Source: Streptomyces olivoverticillatus (GTDB lineage Bacteria > Actinomycetota > Actinomycetes > Streptomycetales > Streptomycetaceae). Taken from it: a DNA stretch of 45,606 bases. The stretch spans positions 1 through 45,606 of the forward strand of contig NZ_JACHJH010000012.1 of assembly GCF_014203555.1 (NCBI RefSeq), read 5' to 3'. This document shows, piece by piece, positions 16,001 to 26,207 of this stretch. The notes beneath the pieces are model-generated. The model had not been told where the DNA came from. It saw only the letters and a list, made by a program, of their open reading frames with translations, and did no database searches. How positions within the stretch are numbered: the stretch's first letter is position 1; every line of letters begins with the position of its first letter. The position numbers and the translations under genes were made by a program.

Positions 16001-17921
16001 TAACTCTGAGGAGGAAGCCGCCGCGAGCGCGGCCGGTGCGGCGGGCCATGGGGATTCGGCCACCTCCGACGCGGCGGGCGGCCCGGGGGAGCGGACCTGG
16101 CACGAGCACGCCCCGGAGCGGGAGCCGCACCAGGCCGACGGCCGGGCCCGGCCCAGGGCCGTGGGTGCCGAGCCGGAGATCTCCGCGCAAGCGGCCAGTC
16201 GGGATCAAGCGCTCGACCTGGGCGGATTGCCGGACCGCGAGCCGTCGGCAGACACCGATGAGCCGATCGCACACATCCCCGCTCAGGCGCGCACCGGATC
16301 ACCGGCCGCCGGGGCGGCCCCCGACGCCGACGCGACCGACGCCGCCGGGCAGGACGGCGACCCGGCCGCTGCGGCGGCCCCCCAGGGCCCGGCCGAGGCC
16401 GCAGGCGACCCCGACGCGGGTCCGTCGCACGCCGACGCCCCCGTGCAGTCGCCCCACGCCTCGGATCCCAAAGCCCCGGTCGCCGCCCAGACCGACGCCC
16501 CCGCCGGCCTTGCCGCCACCCCCGATCACAGCCCGGCGCAGCCGTCCGGTGCTCCGGTCGCGGGTCAGGCTCATGCCGCTGTCCCGCCGCAAGGCGCCCA
16601 GGCACCCATCACGCCGCGGTTCCTCACCGCCGTGGCCGGGCTGCTGATGGAGTACCCGTGCGCCGCGCAGCCTCTGCTCTGCCGCTGGTTCTCCGATGAA
16701 CGGCTCCTGCAGACCGTGCCCGACGTCCGGCGGGTGCGGCCCACCGTCGCCGCCGCCGCGCAGGCGCTGCTGCACACCCACCGGCGCCGCGCCATCGACG
16801 ACCTCGCCGAGGCCCTCGTGGACGCCGCACACCCGCGGGCGGACGAGCTCCTGGCCGCCCTCGCCGAGGACGAGCCCTCCGCGCTCTGCCGCGCGGTCGA
16901 CCGCTGGGCGCACGACGACCGGGTCGAGCGTCACGTGGCCGCCGCCGCGTACGGGCTCAAGACCGCCCCCCACGTCACCACCACCGCCGATCGCGACCTG
17001 CTGCGCTTCGCCGCGCTCGCCCTCCTCGAACGGTCCGCCGCGAGCGCCCTGCACGGCACCGCGCTCTCCCTGCTCGTACGCGACCCGGCGACCCGTGACG
17101 AGCATCTCGTACAGGCTCTCGCCCGCTTCGCCTCCGGCGACCCCCACCTGCCGCCGGGCGTCCTCGCCCCCGCGCTGGCCACCCACCCCGAGCCCGTGCT
17201 CGCCGCCTTCCGGGCCCGGTTGTTCGAACCGGGGGACGGGCCCGCCGAGGTGCTGCGCACCCTCGCCGGGGTGTCCGTTCCGGCCCTCGCCCGCCGCGCC
17301 GCCGCCCTCGTGCACGAGCACGTCGAGCACCACCCCGAGGGTGCGGCGAACGCCGCCGAGTTCGTCGACCGGCGCTTGGAGGAAGGGCCCACCGCCCGCG
17401 CCGTCCTCTTCCCGCTCGTGGTGGACCTGCTGCGCACCCGTCCGCCCCGGGTCCGGCGCGCGCTCGCGCCCGTGCTCGCGGCCCCCGGCACCCCCGCCTC
17501 GCGCCCCCTGCGCCAGGAGCTGCTGGAGGTGCTGATGGAGCGCGAGGAGTACGGGCCGCACGAGCGGGACGTCACCGTTCTCGACGCGCTGCTGCGCGCG
17601 GTGGCCGAGGGCGCTGCCGAGCGCTCGGAGGCCCGTACCCGCGACCTCGTCCACCGCACCGGCCTGCTGATGGCCCGTACCCCGGAAGGTGCCGCATGTT
17701 TCGACCGGCGGCTGACGCAGCTGGCCCGCGAGGTGCCCGTCTTCGGCGAGCAGGTGCGCGGCTGGCTGAGGTCGGCGCCCGCCCAGTGGGCCGTGGTCGT
17801 CGGCCCGAGCGCCCGCATCCGGCTGACCGCGGGCCGGGAGAAGACGGAGGCGAACTCGCCTGACCTGACAGTGACTGCACCGGCCGATGCGGAGCGCCGC
17901 CAACCGGCATGGCACTCTTAG
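13038..17921 (+). CDS. Giant trypsin-like/STAND NTPase protein
   Basis: This 1627-residue protein has an architecture I can partly read. Residues about 20-185 resemble a trypsin-like peptidase: GTGFLVDDRGTLVTSHEAV (His39), PECDLALVR (Asp72) and EATGGPVFDARTG, where the expected catalytic Ser is Thr150. Residues about 280-500 are a P-loop NTPase: Walker A GDPGTGRT (287-294, Arg in place of Lys), Walker B LLVLLDGPEE (375-384), a sensor-like MIVACRPE, and GHPLAL (492-497), the STAND-family GxPLAL motif. YRFAHEEFADWL (614-625) is a STAND winged-helix-type end. Residues about 850-1190 are Ala/Gly/Pro-rich and disordered. Residues 1190-1600 are helical and repeat-like. The ATG has GGAGG eight bases upstream. 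No signal peptide is seen. Function is unknown; peptidase and NTPase activity are both uncertain because of the substitutions. Confidence 0.8.
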   Translation: MNGRRTDADESLVRIRDLAGRARGTGFLVDDRGTLVTSHEAVDGLARLVLHASGELTCVVGADDVIVLPECDLALVRTEGLVVPPLPVAAAPSVAAGKEVRLRAGRWQSARVVGDVPVTYTATDRFHLLGTALELSLSGREGLRLGEEATGGPVFDARTGAVVAVLGTALQAERRAAGFAIPLRAAAAAAPGGPLAALLDRNSATVPAFGPDLNLAGALQLTATALGSVVTPRVWREPVERPETEREFSGFLDGEGIAVLGGGLRGAGGREGLSGRKPAGFVLGLVGDPGTGRTTELGALTGRRARGAEPAPTLWLRGADLEMGDESVRDAVARALKAAGRIVAASAGAGGTVGDPMDATPEAVAELAARVGRPLLVLLDGPEEMPPVLAHALPAWTAATAKWLEESGSRMIVACRPEHWEWAGALFPREALHAPAGPGHLSPAAAALVSAVSGPSTLPPCARLTGLNPGQAAEARAAHGIPDEAIDPADAGHPLALRLLAEVRAALPDGTVGGSGEEEAAPDRWGVFAAYLDLVCLRIAVRLAASRRPPLRGAAVRRLAARVAGQVHEAARRCLGPGQGELEREAFEELFPWRTGWASAVLTEGLLVPAGTGYRFAHEEFADWLQGTHLDLDAALHALVHRWYEPEGPPAEAAVRLPSRAGGGPAPAPEGHVPPPPGSGSAARATAARRRKRGGAAAQEPPRPLPVPRHRIGPVLQALLLLARRSGPTELSRRLSALVHAVETLAQRPPERDETTGSGSPGGRCVSDPSWWAAHLLGEALLRVPDATPYMGVLRLLAERVTARSVAAGGFDGDASRALGGLAEFGPWFWLRLPLGLSERLELLRILIPADGPPPGASQAPPPALEAAGSPVAGDAAGAAEDQGAADARGAVAGGAGAGGTEAAGRSADGESGAGAEADNGRQVAREGQSATGGPVGAAGRKKRGAGRRSATGGQAGAAGQKGRGAKPAAGWSAADWFGTVSGTGVGRNSEEEAAASAAGAAGHGDSATSDAAGGPGERTWHEHAPEREPHQADGRARPRAVGAEPEISAQAASRDQALDLGGLPDREPSADTDEPIAHIPAQARTGSPAAGAAPDADATDAAGQDGDPAAAAAPQGPAEAAGDPDAGPSHADAPVQSPHASDPKAPVAAQTDAPAGLAATPDHSPAQPSGAPVAGQAHAAVPPQGAQAPITPRFLTAVAGLLMEYPCAAQPLLCRWFSDERLLQTVPDVRRVRPTVAAAAQALLHTHRRRAIDDLAEALVDAAHPRADELLAALAEDEPSALCRAVDRWAHDDRVERHVAAAAYGLKTAPHVTTTADRDLLRFAALALLERSAASALHGTALSLLVRDPATRDEHLVQALARFASGDPHLPPGVLAPALATHPEPVLAAFRARLFEPGDGPAEVLRTLAGVSVPALARRAAALVHEHVEHHPEGAANAAEFVDRRLEEGPTARAVLFPLVVDLLRTRPPRVRRALAPVLAAPGTPASRPLRQELLEVLMEREEYGPHERDVTVLDALLRAVAEGAAERSEARTRDLVHRTGLLMARTPEGAACFDRRLTQLAREVPVFGEQVRGWLRSAPAQWAVVVGPSARIRLTAGREKTEANSPDLTVTAPADAERRQPAWHS
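15821..15940 (+). repeat. Two 60-bp tandem repeats inside the giant gene
   Basis: The segments 15821-15880 and 15881-15940 are imperfect copies beginning gcRgtcggcgaccggYggtc. In protein they give two SATGGxxGAAGxKxRGA units within the disordered linker. They indicate recent in-frame duplication. Confidence 0.7.
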
Positions 17922-17973
17922 TCCTGCGTCATCAGACAGACAAAGGTTCGGGTACGGGCGAGGAGCGGGCACA

Positions 17974-18939
17974 GTGCAGCGCTGGCGTGGCTTGGAGGAC
18001 ATCCCCCAGGACTGGGGGCGCAGCGTCGTCACCATCGGCTCGTACGACGGCGTGCACCGCGGGCATCAGTTGATCATCGGCCGCGCGGTGGACCGGGCGC
18101 GGGAGCTGGGCGTGCCGTCGGTCGTGGTGACCTTCGACCCGCACCCCAGCGAGGTCGTCCGGCCCGGCAGCCATCCGCCGCTGCTGGCGCCGCACCACCG
18201 GCGCGCGGAGCTGATCGCCGAGCTGGGCGTGGACGCGGTGCTGATCCTGCCGTTCACCGCCGAGTTCTCGAAGCTGTCGGCCGCCGACTTCGTGGTGAAG
18301 GTCCTGGTCGACAAGTTGCACGCGAAGCTCGTCGTCGAGGGCCCCAACTTCCGCTTCGGCCACCGTGCCGCGGGCAACGTCGCGTTCCTCGAGGAGCTCG
18401 GCGCCACGTATGACTACGCGGTCGAGGTCATCGACCTCTATGTGACGGGCGAGGCGGGCGGCGGGCTGCCGTTCTCCTCCACCCTGACCCGGCGCCTGGT
18501 CGCCGAGGGCGACGTCGCGGGAGCCATGGAGATCCTCGGCCGGCCGCACCGCGTCGAGGGCGTGGTGGTGCGGGGCGCGCAGCGCGGCCGCGAGCTGGGC
18601 TTCCCCACGGCCAACGTGGACACCCTCCCGCACACCGCGATCCCCGCGGACGGCGTCTACGCCGGGTGGCTGACCGCCGGCGGCGAGGCGATGCCCGCGG
18701 CCATCTCGGTCGGTACGAACGTGCAGTTCGACGCCACCGAGCGGACGGTCGAGGCCTATGCGATCGACCGGGTGGGCCTCGATCTCTACGGGCTGCACGC
18801 CTCCGTGGACTTCCTCGCCTACCTGCGCGGCATGGAGAAGTTCGACTCCATCGAGGCGCTGCTGCAGTGCATGGCGGACGACGTGACGCGGGCGCGCGAG
18901 CTGGTGGCGGCACACGAGGCCGCCGTGGTGGCCGGCTGA
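17974..18939 (+). CDS. ribF: Bifunctional riboflavin kinase/FAD synthetase
   Basis: This 321-residue cytoplasmic enzyme phosphorylates riboflavin to FMN and adenylylates FMN to FAD. The N-terminal nucleotidyltransferase half has SYDGVHRGHQLII (about 24-36, the HxGH-type motif), TFDPHPSEVV and a later EGPNFRFGHRAAGN. The C-terminal riboflavin-kinase half begins GRPHRVEGVVVRGAQRGRELGFPTAN (about 189-214), which includes the conserved GxPTAN. GTG at 17974 has GAGGAG eight bases upstream and gives the normal N-terminus; the frame is open a little further up without similarity. There is only a 52-base gap to the preceding gene, too short for an FMN riboswitch. A strong terminator follows. Confidence 0.95.
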   Translation: MQRWRGLEDIPQDWGRSVVTIGSYDGVHRGHQLIIGRAVDRARELGVPSVVVTFDPHPSEVVRPGSHPPLLAPHHRRAELIAELGVDAVLILPFTAEFSKLSAADFVVKVLVDKLHAKLVVEGPNFRFGHRAAGNVAFLEELGATYDYAVEVIDLYVTGEAGGGLPFSSTLTRRLVAEGDVAGAMEILGRPHRVEGVVVRGAQRGRELGFPTANVDTLPHTAIPADGVYAGWLTAGGEAMPAAISVGTNVQFDATERTVEAYAIDRVGLDLYGLHASVDFLAYLRGMEKFDSIEALLQCMADDVTRARELVAAHEAAVVAG

Positions 18940-18956
18940 CACCGGGAGCCTGACGG

Positions 18957-18996
18957 GGAAGGGCCCCACGCGGCGGTTGCCGTGTGGGGCCCTTCC
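18957..18996. terminator. Bidirectional terminator between ribF and the ESX locus
   Basis: This is an 18-bp stem with one G-U pair (GGAAGGGCCCCACGCGGC and complement) around the loop GGTT. It lies between the stops of convergent genes, 18 bases after ribF and 12 bases before the minus-strand ATPase gene, and can serve both. Confidence 0.85.
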
Positions 18997-19007
18997 TCAT
19001 TTCCGGG

Positions 19008-22088
<3,081 letters not shown>

Positions 22089-22335
22089 AATGCCTCCTGC
22101 TGATGTGGTCTGGCGCCCGTCGACCCGTTGGTCCGTCTGCCGGGGCAGACCGTTGTGTCGCCCGACCGCCCGGATCCCGCCATCTGCGCGCGTGGACCGG
22201 CGTCGGGGTCTCCAGTGCGTACGTTCATACAGACTAATCGCCGACCGCATCGCTGCGGCAGGCCCGCCCCCGCCTCACCAACCGCCCCTCGGTGAAACAA
22301 GGCTTCCCCGTCAAAGCCCCGCAACACCGCGAGAT

Positions 22336-22390
22336 TTACGCCCGATTCACCACCTATTAGCCGCAATTTCGCAGCACAAAGCGGGCGTAA
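22336..22390. promoter_or_regulatory. AT-richer spacer with 9-bp inverted repeat before the ATPase gene
   Basis: The 311-base spacer 22089-22399 separates two minus-strand ESX genes. TTACGCCCG (22336-22344) and CGGGCGTAA (22382-22390) are exact inverted repeats 37 bases apart, and the interval between them is AT-rich for this genome. It may be a terminator for the upstream gene or a control region for the ATPase gene, whose start is about 250 bases further along. On the minus strand, TAGTCT in the interval 22225-22235 could be a -10. No small ORF with a good ribosome site is seen. Confidence 0.35.
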
Positions 22391-22399
22391 GAGGGAGCC

Positions 22400-23125
22400 T
22401 TACTCCATCCGTCGCGCGGCACCCAGCAGGCCGGTCTCCGGCTCGGTCGGCTGGGTGGCGACATAGCTTCGCGACGTACGCGTGCACCACAGAGTGACCC
22501 CGTCCGCGAGGCTCGGCAGCGCCTCGACGTCGGCCGCCGGGAGGTTCATGGCGCGGCCGATTTGCCGCGCCTCGTCGGGCGAGACGCGCTGGACGCCGAC
22601 GAGGTCGGCATGGGCCATCAACCTCGGCGCCACAGGGCTCAGATACGGAATGAGGGTCAGGACGGACTGCCAGGGTGCGACGCCCACCCGCCCGCGCGGC
22701 GGCCGCGCCCCGCAGTCCCGTACGACGAGCACCGGGCTGTGCACCGAAGGCCCCTGCGGCGGCACCCGGCCGACGTCGTACAGCGTGATGGCCTGCTGCC
22801 CGCCGTTCGCCGACTGCGCGAGGGTCGTCCACAGTTGGCGGCGGCCCGTCTCGACCGCGACCCGCGCCCCCGTGGCCACCGCCCGCAATGCGATGACCTG
22901 CGCCGTCCACGCCCCGCCGACCAGGACGACGTCGAAGGGTGCCGGCCTGCCGAGGCTGAGCACGGCGGGCACGCCGTGCTCGTCGGAGCCGATGACCACC
23001 CCGTCGTCGCCGACGGGAAGCGCCAGCTCGTCGAAGTGCTCGTACGCCACTTCGTGCCGCCCGCGCCGGGGTCCGATCAGCCCGAAGCCGAAGCGCGGGC
23101 GGCGTGCCGGAGAGGCCGTGGTCAT
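22400..23125 (-). CDS. ESX-locus protein of unknown function
   Basis: This 241-residue protein is not recognised as a named family. No signal peptide or membrane segment is evident. The middle, FDVVLVGGAWTAQVIALRAVATGARVAVE (about 66-94), has the hydrophobic-strand, Gly-rich-loop, helix pattern of a nucleotide-binding fold, but no lysine-containing Walker A. It could be a degenerate P-loop or Rossmann-type domain; this is only a pattern impression. The ATG overlaps the eccE stop as TGATG, so the two are translationally coupled and probably work in the same complex. It lies between eccE and the MinD-like ATPase gene. Confidence 0.75.
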   Translation of the reverse strand: MTTASPARRPRFGFGLIGPRRGRHEVAYEHFDELALPVGDDGVVIGSDEHGVPAVLSLGRPAPFDVVLVGGAWTAQVIALRAVATGARVAVETGRRQLWTTLAQSANGGQQAITLYDVGRVPPQGPSVHSPVLVVRDCGARPPRGRVGVAPWQSVLTLIPYLSPVAPRLMAHADLVGVQRVSPDEARQIGRAMNLPAADVEALPSLADGVTLWCTRTSRSYVATQPTEPETGLLGAARRME

Positions 23126-24381
23126 CAGCGTGTCCCTCCCAGGGGCAGCGTGGCGAGAACACCAGGCACCTGCTCGTGGTCCAGCCGCACCAGCGCGACC
23201 TTCACGGCCCGCGCGGCACGCTCCAACTCGCGGCGCACCGCATCCAGTTCATCCGAGCTGCGCCCGCATATCCGCACATGCCCGGTCATGGTGGGCACAT
23301 GCCGCCCGTCCAGCACCGGCCCCCGGCCGAGCGTCAGGCTCAGCGTCGTCGACAGCGCGGGCAGCGACGTCAGCAGCGCGGCCAGCTCTGGCAGCGGCAC
23401 CGCGCCCTCGCCCAGCCGCGGCCAGCGCCCCACCCAGTACGAGGTGTGCCACCGGTCGTCGCACCGCCAGGCCCGCGGCCCCTCCTGGGTGCGCCGGGCG
23501 ACCGAGCCCGTACGCCCCGCCTGTGCCGTGGCGGCCGGATTGACGTTCCCGGCGGTCGTGAGCGCCGTCGTCAGCCCGTCCTCCGACAGGAGTGTGGCCG
23601 TGAAGCCCGCCCCCTGCAGCCGGCTCGCCAACTGGTCGGCGGCCCGCAACAGACACCGCCGCGCGCCGTCCGCACCGCCGCCGCGCGCCTCGACAGCCTC
23701 GGGACACAACTGCGGATCGAACTTCAACGCCACCCACGTCAGCCGCACGGCAGGAGACCCCGTCAGCTCCTGCAACGGCGCGTAGTTGCGAGCGGCCAGC
23801 GCCTGCGCGGACAAGTGCGGCGCCGGCGCGGGCAGCGCACTCTGCACGACCTGCACCGACTCCAGGCGTATCCCGTCCACATCCATCGCATCCCGCAACA
23901 ACGCGAGCGGCAGGGCCTTCTCATCGCGTCGCGGGCGCAGCGGCGCGTCCACCGCCTCGACTTGGAGGATGGCGGTGAGGAATGTGCCGTCACCGACCAT
24001 GCCCACGGAGCGGCGGTCGTGGGTGACGAAGCTCTCCGACCGCAGCGCCGCATCGCATTCCACGACCGGCGCCAGGGCGGGGGACACATCCGCCGGAACG
24101 GCCGCGGCGGCCCGGCGCACCCGGCGCCGCAGCCTGAGCGCGGTGCCCAGCCACTCCGCCAGCGGCCGCTGCCGGTACCGCCCGAGCGCGAGGACGGCCA
24201 GCACGACGGCCAAGGCGGCGGCGGGCGCTGCCAGAAGCGGGGTCACGGCGTATCCGGCCGGTATCAGCGCGGCGGCGATCTCGAGCAGCACGAGCTGATG
24301 CAGCCTCACCGGGCCCAGGAGACCCGGCCGGGACTGCCGGCGCGGGACAGTGGCAGCTGCCGATTGCGTCGCGGACGCCAT
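23125..24381 (-). CDS. eccE: Type VII secretion membrane protein EccE
   Basis: This 418-residue protein has two hydrophobic segments near the N-terminus (about 27-70: LVLLEIAAALIPAGYAVTP and AAALAVVLAVLALGRY). A long soluble part follows, with WLGTALRLRRR just after the second segment. Two N-terminal membrane helices plus a large cytoplasmic domain are the plan of EccE, the peripheral subunit of the ESX core complex (EccB/C/D/E) in the plasma membrane. Sequence conservation is weak in this family, so location beside eccB, mycP and eccC counts heavily. The ATG has AAGGGGGG about nine bases upstream. It is divergent from eccB across a 212-base spacer that must hold both promoters. Confidence 0.8.
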   Translation of the reverse strand: MASATQSAAATVPRRQSRPGLLGPVRLHQLVLLEIAAALIPAGYAVTPLLAAPAAALAVVLAVLALGRYRQRPLAEWLGTALRLRRRVRRAAAAVPADVSPALAPVVECDAALRSESFVTHDRRSVGMVGDGTFLTAILQVEAVDAPLRPRRDEKALPLALLRDAMDVDGIRLESVQVVQSALPAPAPHLSAQALAARNYAPLQELTGSPAVRLTWVALKFDPQLCPEAVEARGGGADGARRCLLRAADQLASRLQGAGFTATLLSEDGLTTALTTAGNVNPAATAQAGRTGSVARRTQEGPRAWRCDDRWHTSYWVGRWPRLGEGAVPLPELAALLTSLPALSTTLSLTLGRGPVLDGRHVPTMTGHVRICGRSSDELDAVRRELERAARAVKVALVRLDHEQVPGVLATLPLGGTR

Positions 24382-24593
24382 ACCCGCAAGCCCCCCTTAT
24401 GTCCTGAAAGTCCACCGTTGCAGGTGCGTCGACCGGGCGATCACCGTACCCGAACGGCAGCGTCCGGCCCTCAACCGGCATAGTAGGGGGCCGGTCTGAC
24501 AATGGGGGGCCGCGGGCAATGCCCGGCGAGCGGCGCGGCCGCCGCAGCGAGACCAGCCCGGACAGGGCCCGAGCAGGGGGAGAAGTTCGCCTC

Positions 24594-26183
24594 ATGGCAA
24601 CGCGGCGTGACGAGCTGAACGCCTACACCTTCGCCAGGAAGCGGACGATCGCCGCCTTCCTGCAGCCTTCGGCCGCAGGGACGGACGAGGCCGCGCCGCG
24701 CCCCGTACGGGCCGTGCTGCCCGGCCTGGTGGCGGGTGCGGTCGTCCTGGCCGGGTTCGGGGCCTGGGGCATCTTCAAGCCGAAGGCGCCCGCGGGCTGG
24801 TCGACGCCGGGGGCGCACGTCATCGTGGGCAGCCAGTCGACGACGCGCTACGTCGTCATGGAGACCCAGGGCGTCAGACGGCTGCACCCCGTGCTGAACT
24901 TCTCCTCCGCCAAGCTCCTGCTGGACCCGGGCAAATCGTCCGTCATCAAGGTCGAGGAGTCCGAGCTGGACAACGGCAAGCTGCAGCGCGGCGCCACGCT
25001 CGGCATCCCCTACGCCCCCGACCGGCTGCCCACGGAGGGCGACGCCGGAACGAAGAAGAGCTGGGCGGTGTGCGAGCAGCCGGGCGGCGGGGGCAAGACC
25101 GTGCAGAAGGCGGTGTTCCTGCTCGCCGCCCGCGAGGCGGACAAGGCCGGCGGCAAGGCGCAGCTGAAGGAGGGCCAGGCCCTCTACGTCGAAGGCCCGG
25201 CAGGCGACCGCTACCTCGTGGCCCCGGACGGCACCAAGCACCTCATCGGTTCGGGCGGTACGCCCAGCGCAAGCACCGACGGCTCGGACGGTGACGGCTC
25301 TGGCGGCACCACGGGTTCCTCCGCACGGGACCAGGTATTGCGGCGCTCCCTGTTCAGCGAGGGCGCGCAGGCCCAGAAGGTCACCAAGGACTGGCTGGCC
25401 ACGCTGCACGACGGCACCCCGATCACCTTTCCCCAAGTGCCGGGGCGGATCGGCGACAAGGCGGGCATCGGCAGCCTGGACCCCCGCCTCGACAAGGTGG
25501 GTACGGTCATCCAGGCGGTGGCGGGCAAGGGCGTACAGCAGTACGTCGTCCTGCCCGGCAAGGTGGCCCCGGTCTCCGACCTTGTCGCCCGCCTCCTGCT
25601 GACCAGCCCGGACGCCGTATCCCTCGGGCAGAACGCGCGCGCCGCGGAGGTCGCCCCGCAGTCCTTCACCTCCTCCCAGGAGTGGTTCTACGGCAAGTAC
25701 GGCTGGCCGAAGCTCGTCCCGTCGCAGGCCAACGACCCGGCGTCCGGCCGCGGCACCGTCTGCAACGTGCTGCACGACGTCGACGGCAAGGGCACAGCGG
25801 AGCTGACCACCTGGGCGGGCCCCCGCTACCCGGCACAGATCCTGGACGGCGCCACGAGCGCCTACGTCACCCCCGGAAGCGGCCTGCTCTACCGGCAGTT
25901 CAGCGGCGCCTCGCCCTCCACCGGCTCACTCTTCCTGGTGACGGACACGGGCCTGCGCTATGCCGTCCAGACCAACAATGACAGCAGCACCAAACGGTCG
26001 GCCATCGGCGACGACGGCAAGCAGAGCGACCCGCAGGAACAGGCTGGCGAGGCCAGCCAGGCGCAGATCCGGCTCGGCTACAAGGACGTCAAGCCGGTGC
26101 CGGTGCCGGCCGCCTGGTCCGAGTTCCTGCCCAAGGGCCCCAGGCTCGACGCCAACAGCGCCAGGCAGCCGCAGAGTTCCTGA
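24594..26183 (+). CDS. eccB: Type VII secretion membrane protein EccB
   Basis: This 529-residue protein starts with MATRRDELNAYTFARKRTIAAFLQPSAA, the conserved EccB N-terminus (RRDxLNAYxFARRRxxAAF), which lies in the cytoplasm. One transmembrane helix follows (about residues 44-66, AVLPGLVAGAVVLAGFGAWGIF) and then a large extracellular domain with VIVGSQSTTRYVV and repeats of the SARxLLDPG and LVAPDGTKHLI type. EccB contacts EccC and the protease MycP outside the membrane. The ATG at 24594 is preferred to an earlier in-frame ATG because it begins the conserved N-terminus; GGGGGAG lies 11 bases upstream. Two low-complexity Gly/Ser/Asp patches break the extracellular domain. Confidence 0.93.
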   Translation: MATRRDELNAYTFARKRTIAAFLQPSAAGTDEAAPRPVRAVLPGLVAGAVVLAGFGAWGIFKPKAPAGWSTPGAHVIVGSQSTTRYVVMETQGVRRLHPVLNFSSAKLLLDPGKSSVIKVEESELDNGKLQRGATLGIPYAPDRLPTEGDAGTKKSWAVCEQPGGGGKTVQKAVFLLAAREADKAGGKAQLKEGQALYVEGPAGDRYLVAPDGTKHLIGSGGTPSASTDGSDGDGSGGTTGSSARDQVLRRSLFSEGAQAQKVTKDWLATLHDGTPITFPQVPGRIGDKAGIGSLDPRLDKVGTVIQAVAGKGVQQYVVLPGKVAPVSDLVARLLLTSPDAVSLGQNARAAEVAPQSFTSSQEWFYGKYGWPKLVPSQANDPASGRGTVCNVLHDVDGKGTAELTTWAGPRYPAQILDGATSAYVTPGSGLLYRQFSGASPSTGSLFLVTDTGLRYAVQTNNDSSTKRSAIGDDGKQSDPQEQAGEASQAQIRLGYKDVKPVPVPAAWSEFLPKGPRLDANSARQPQSS

Positions 26184-26207
26184 AGACCAGGGGAGAGGGA
26201 CGACAGG

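Noticed and set aside
17922..17973. FMN riboswitch before ribF
   Set aside because: Only 52 bases separate the genes and no conserved RFN elements are visible.
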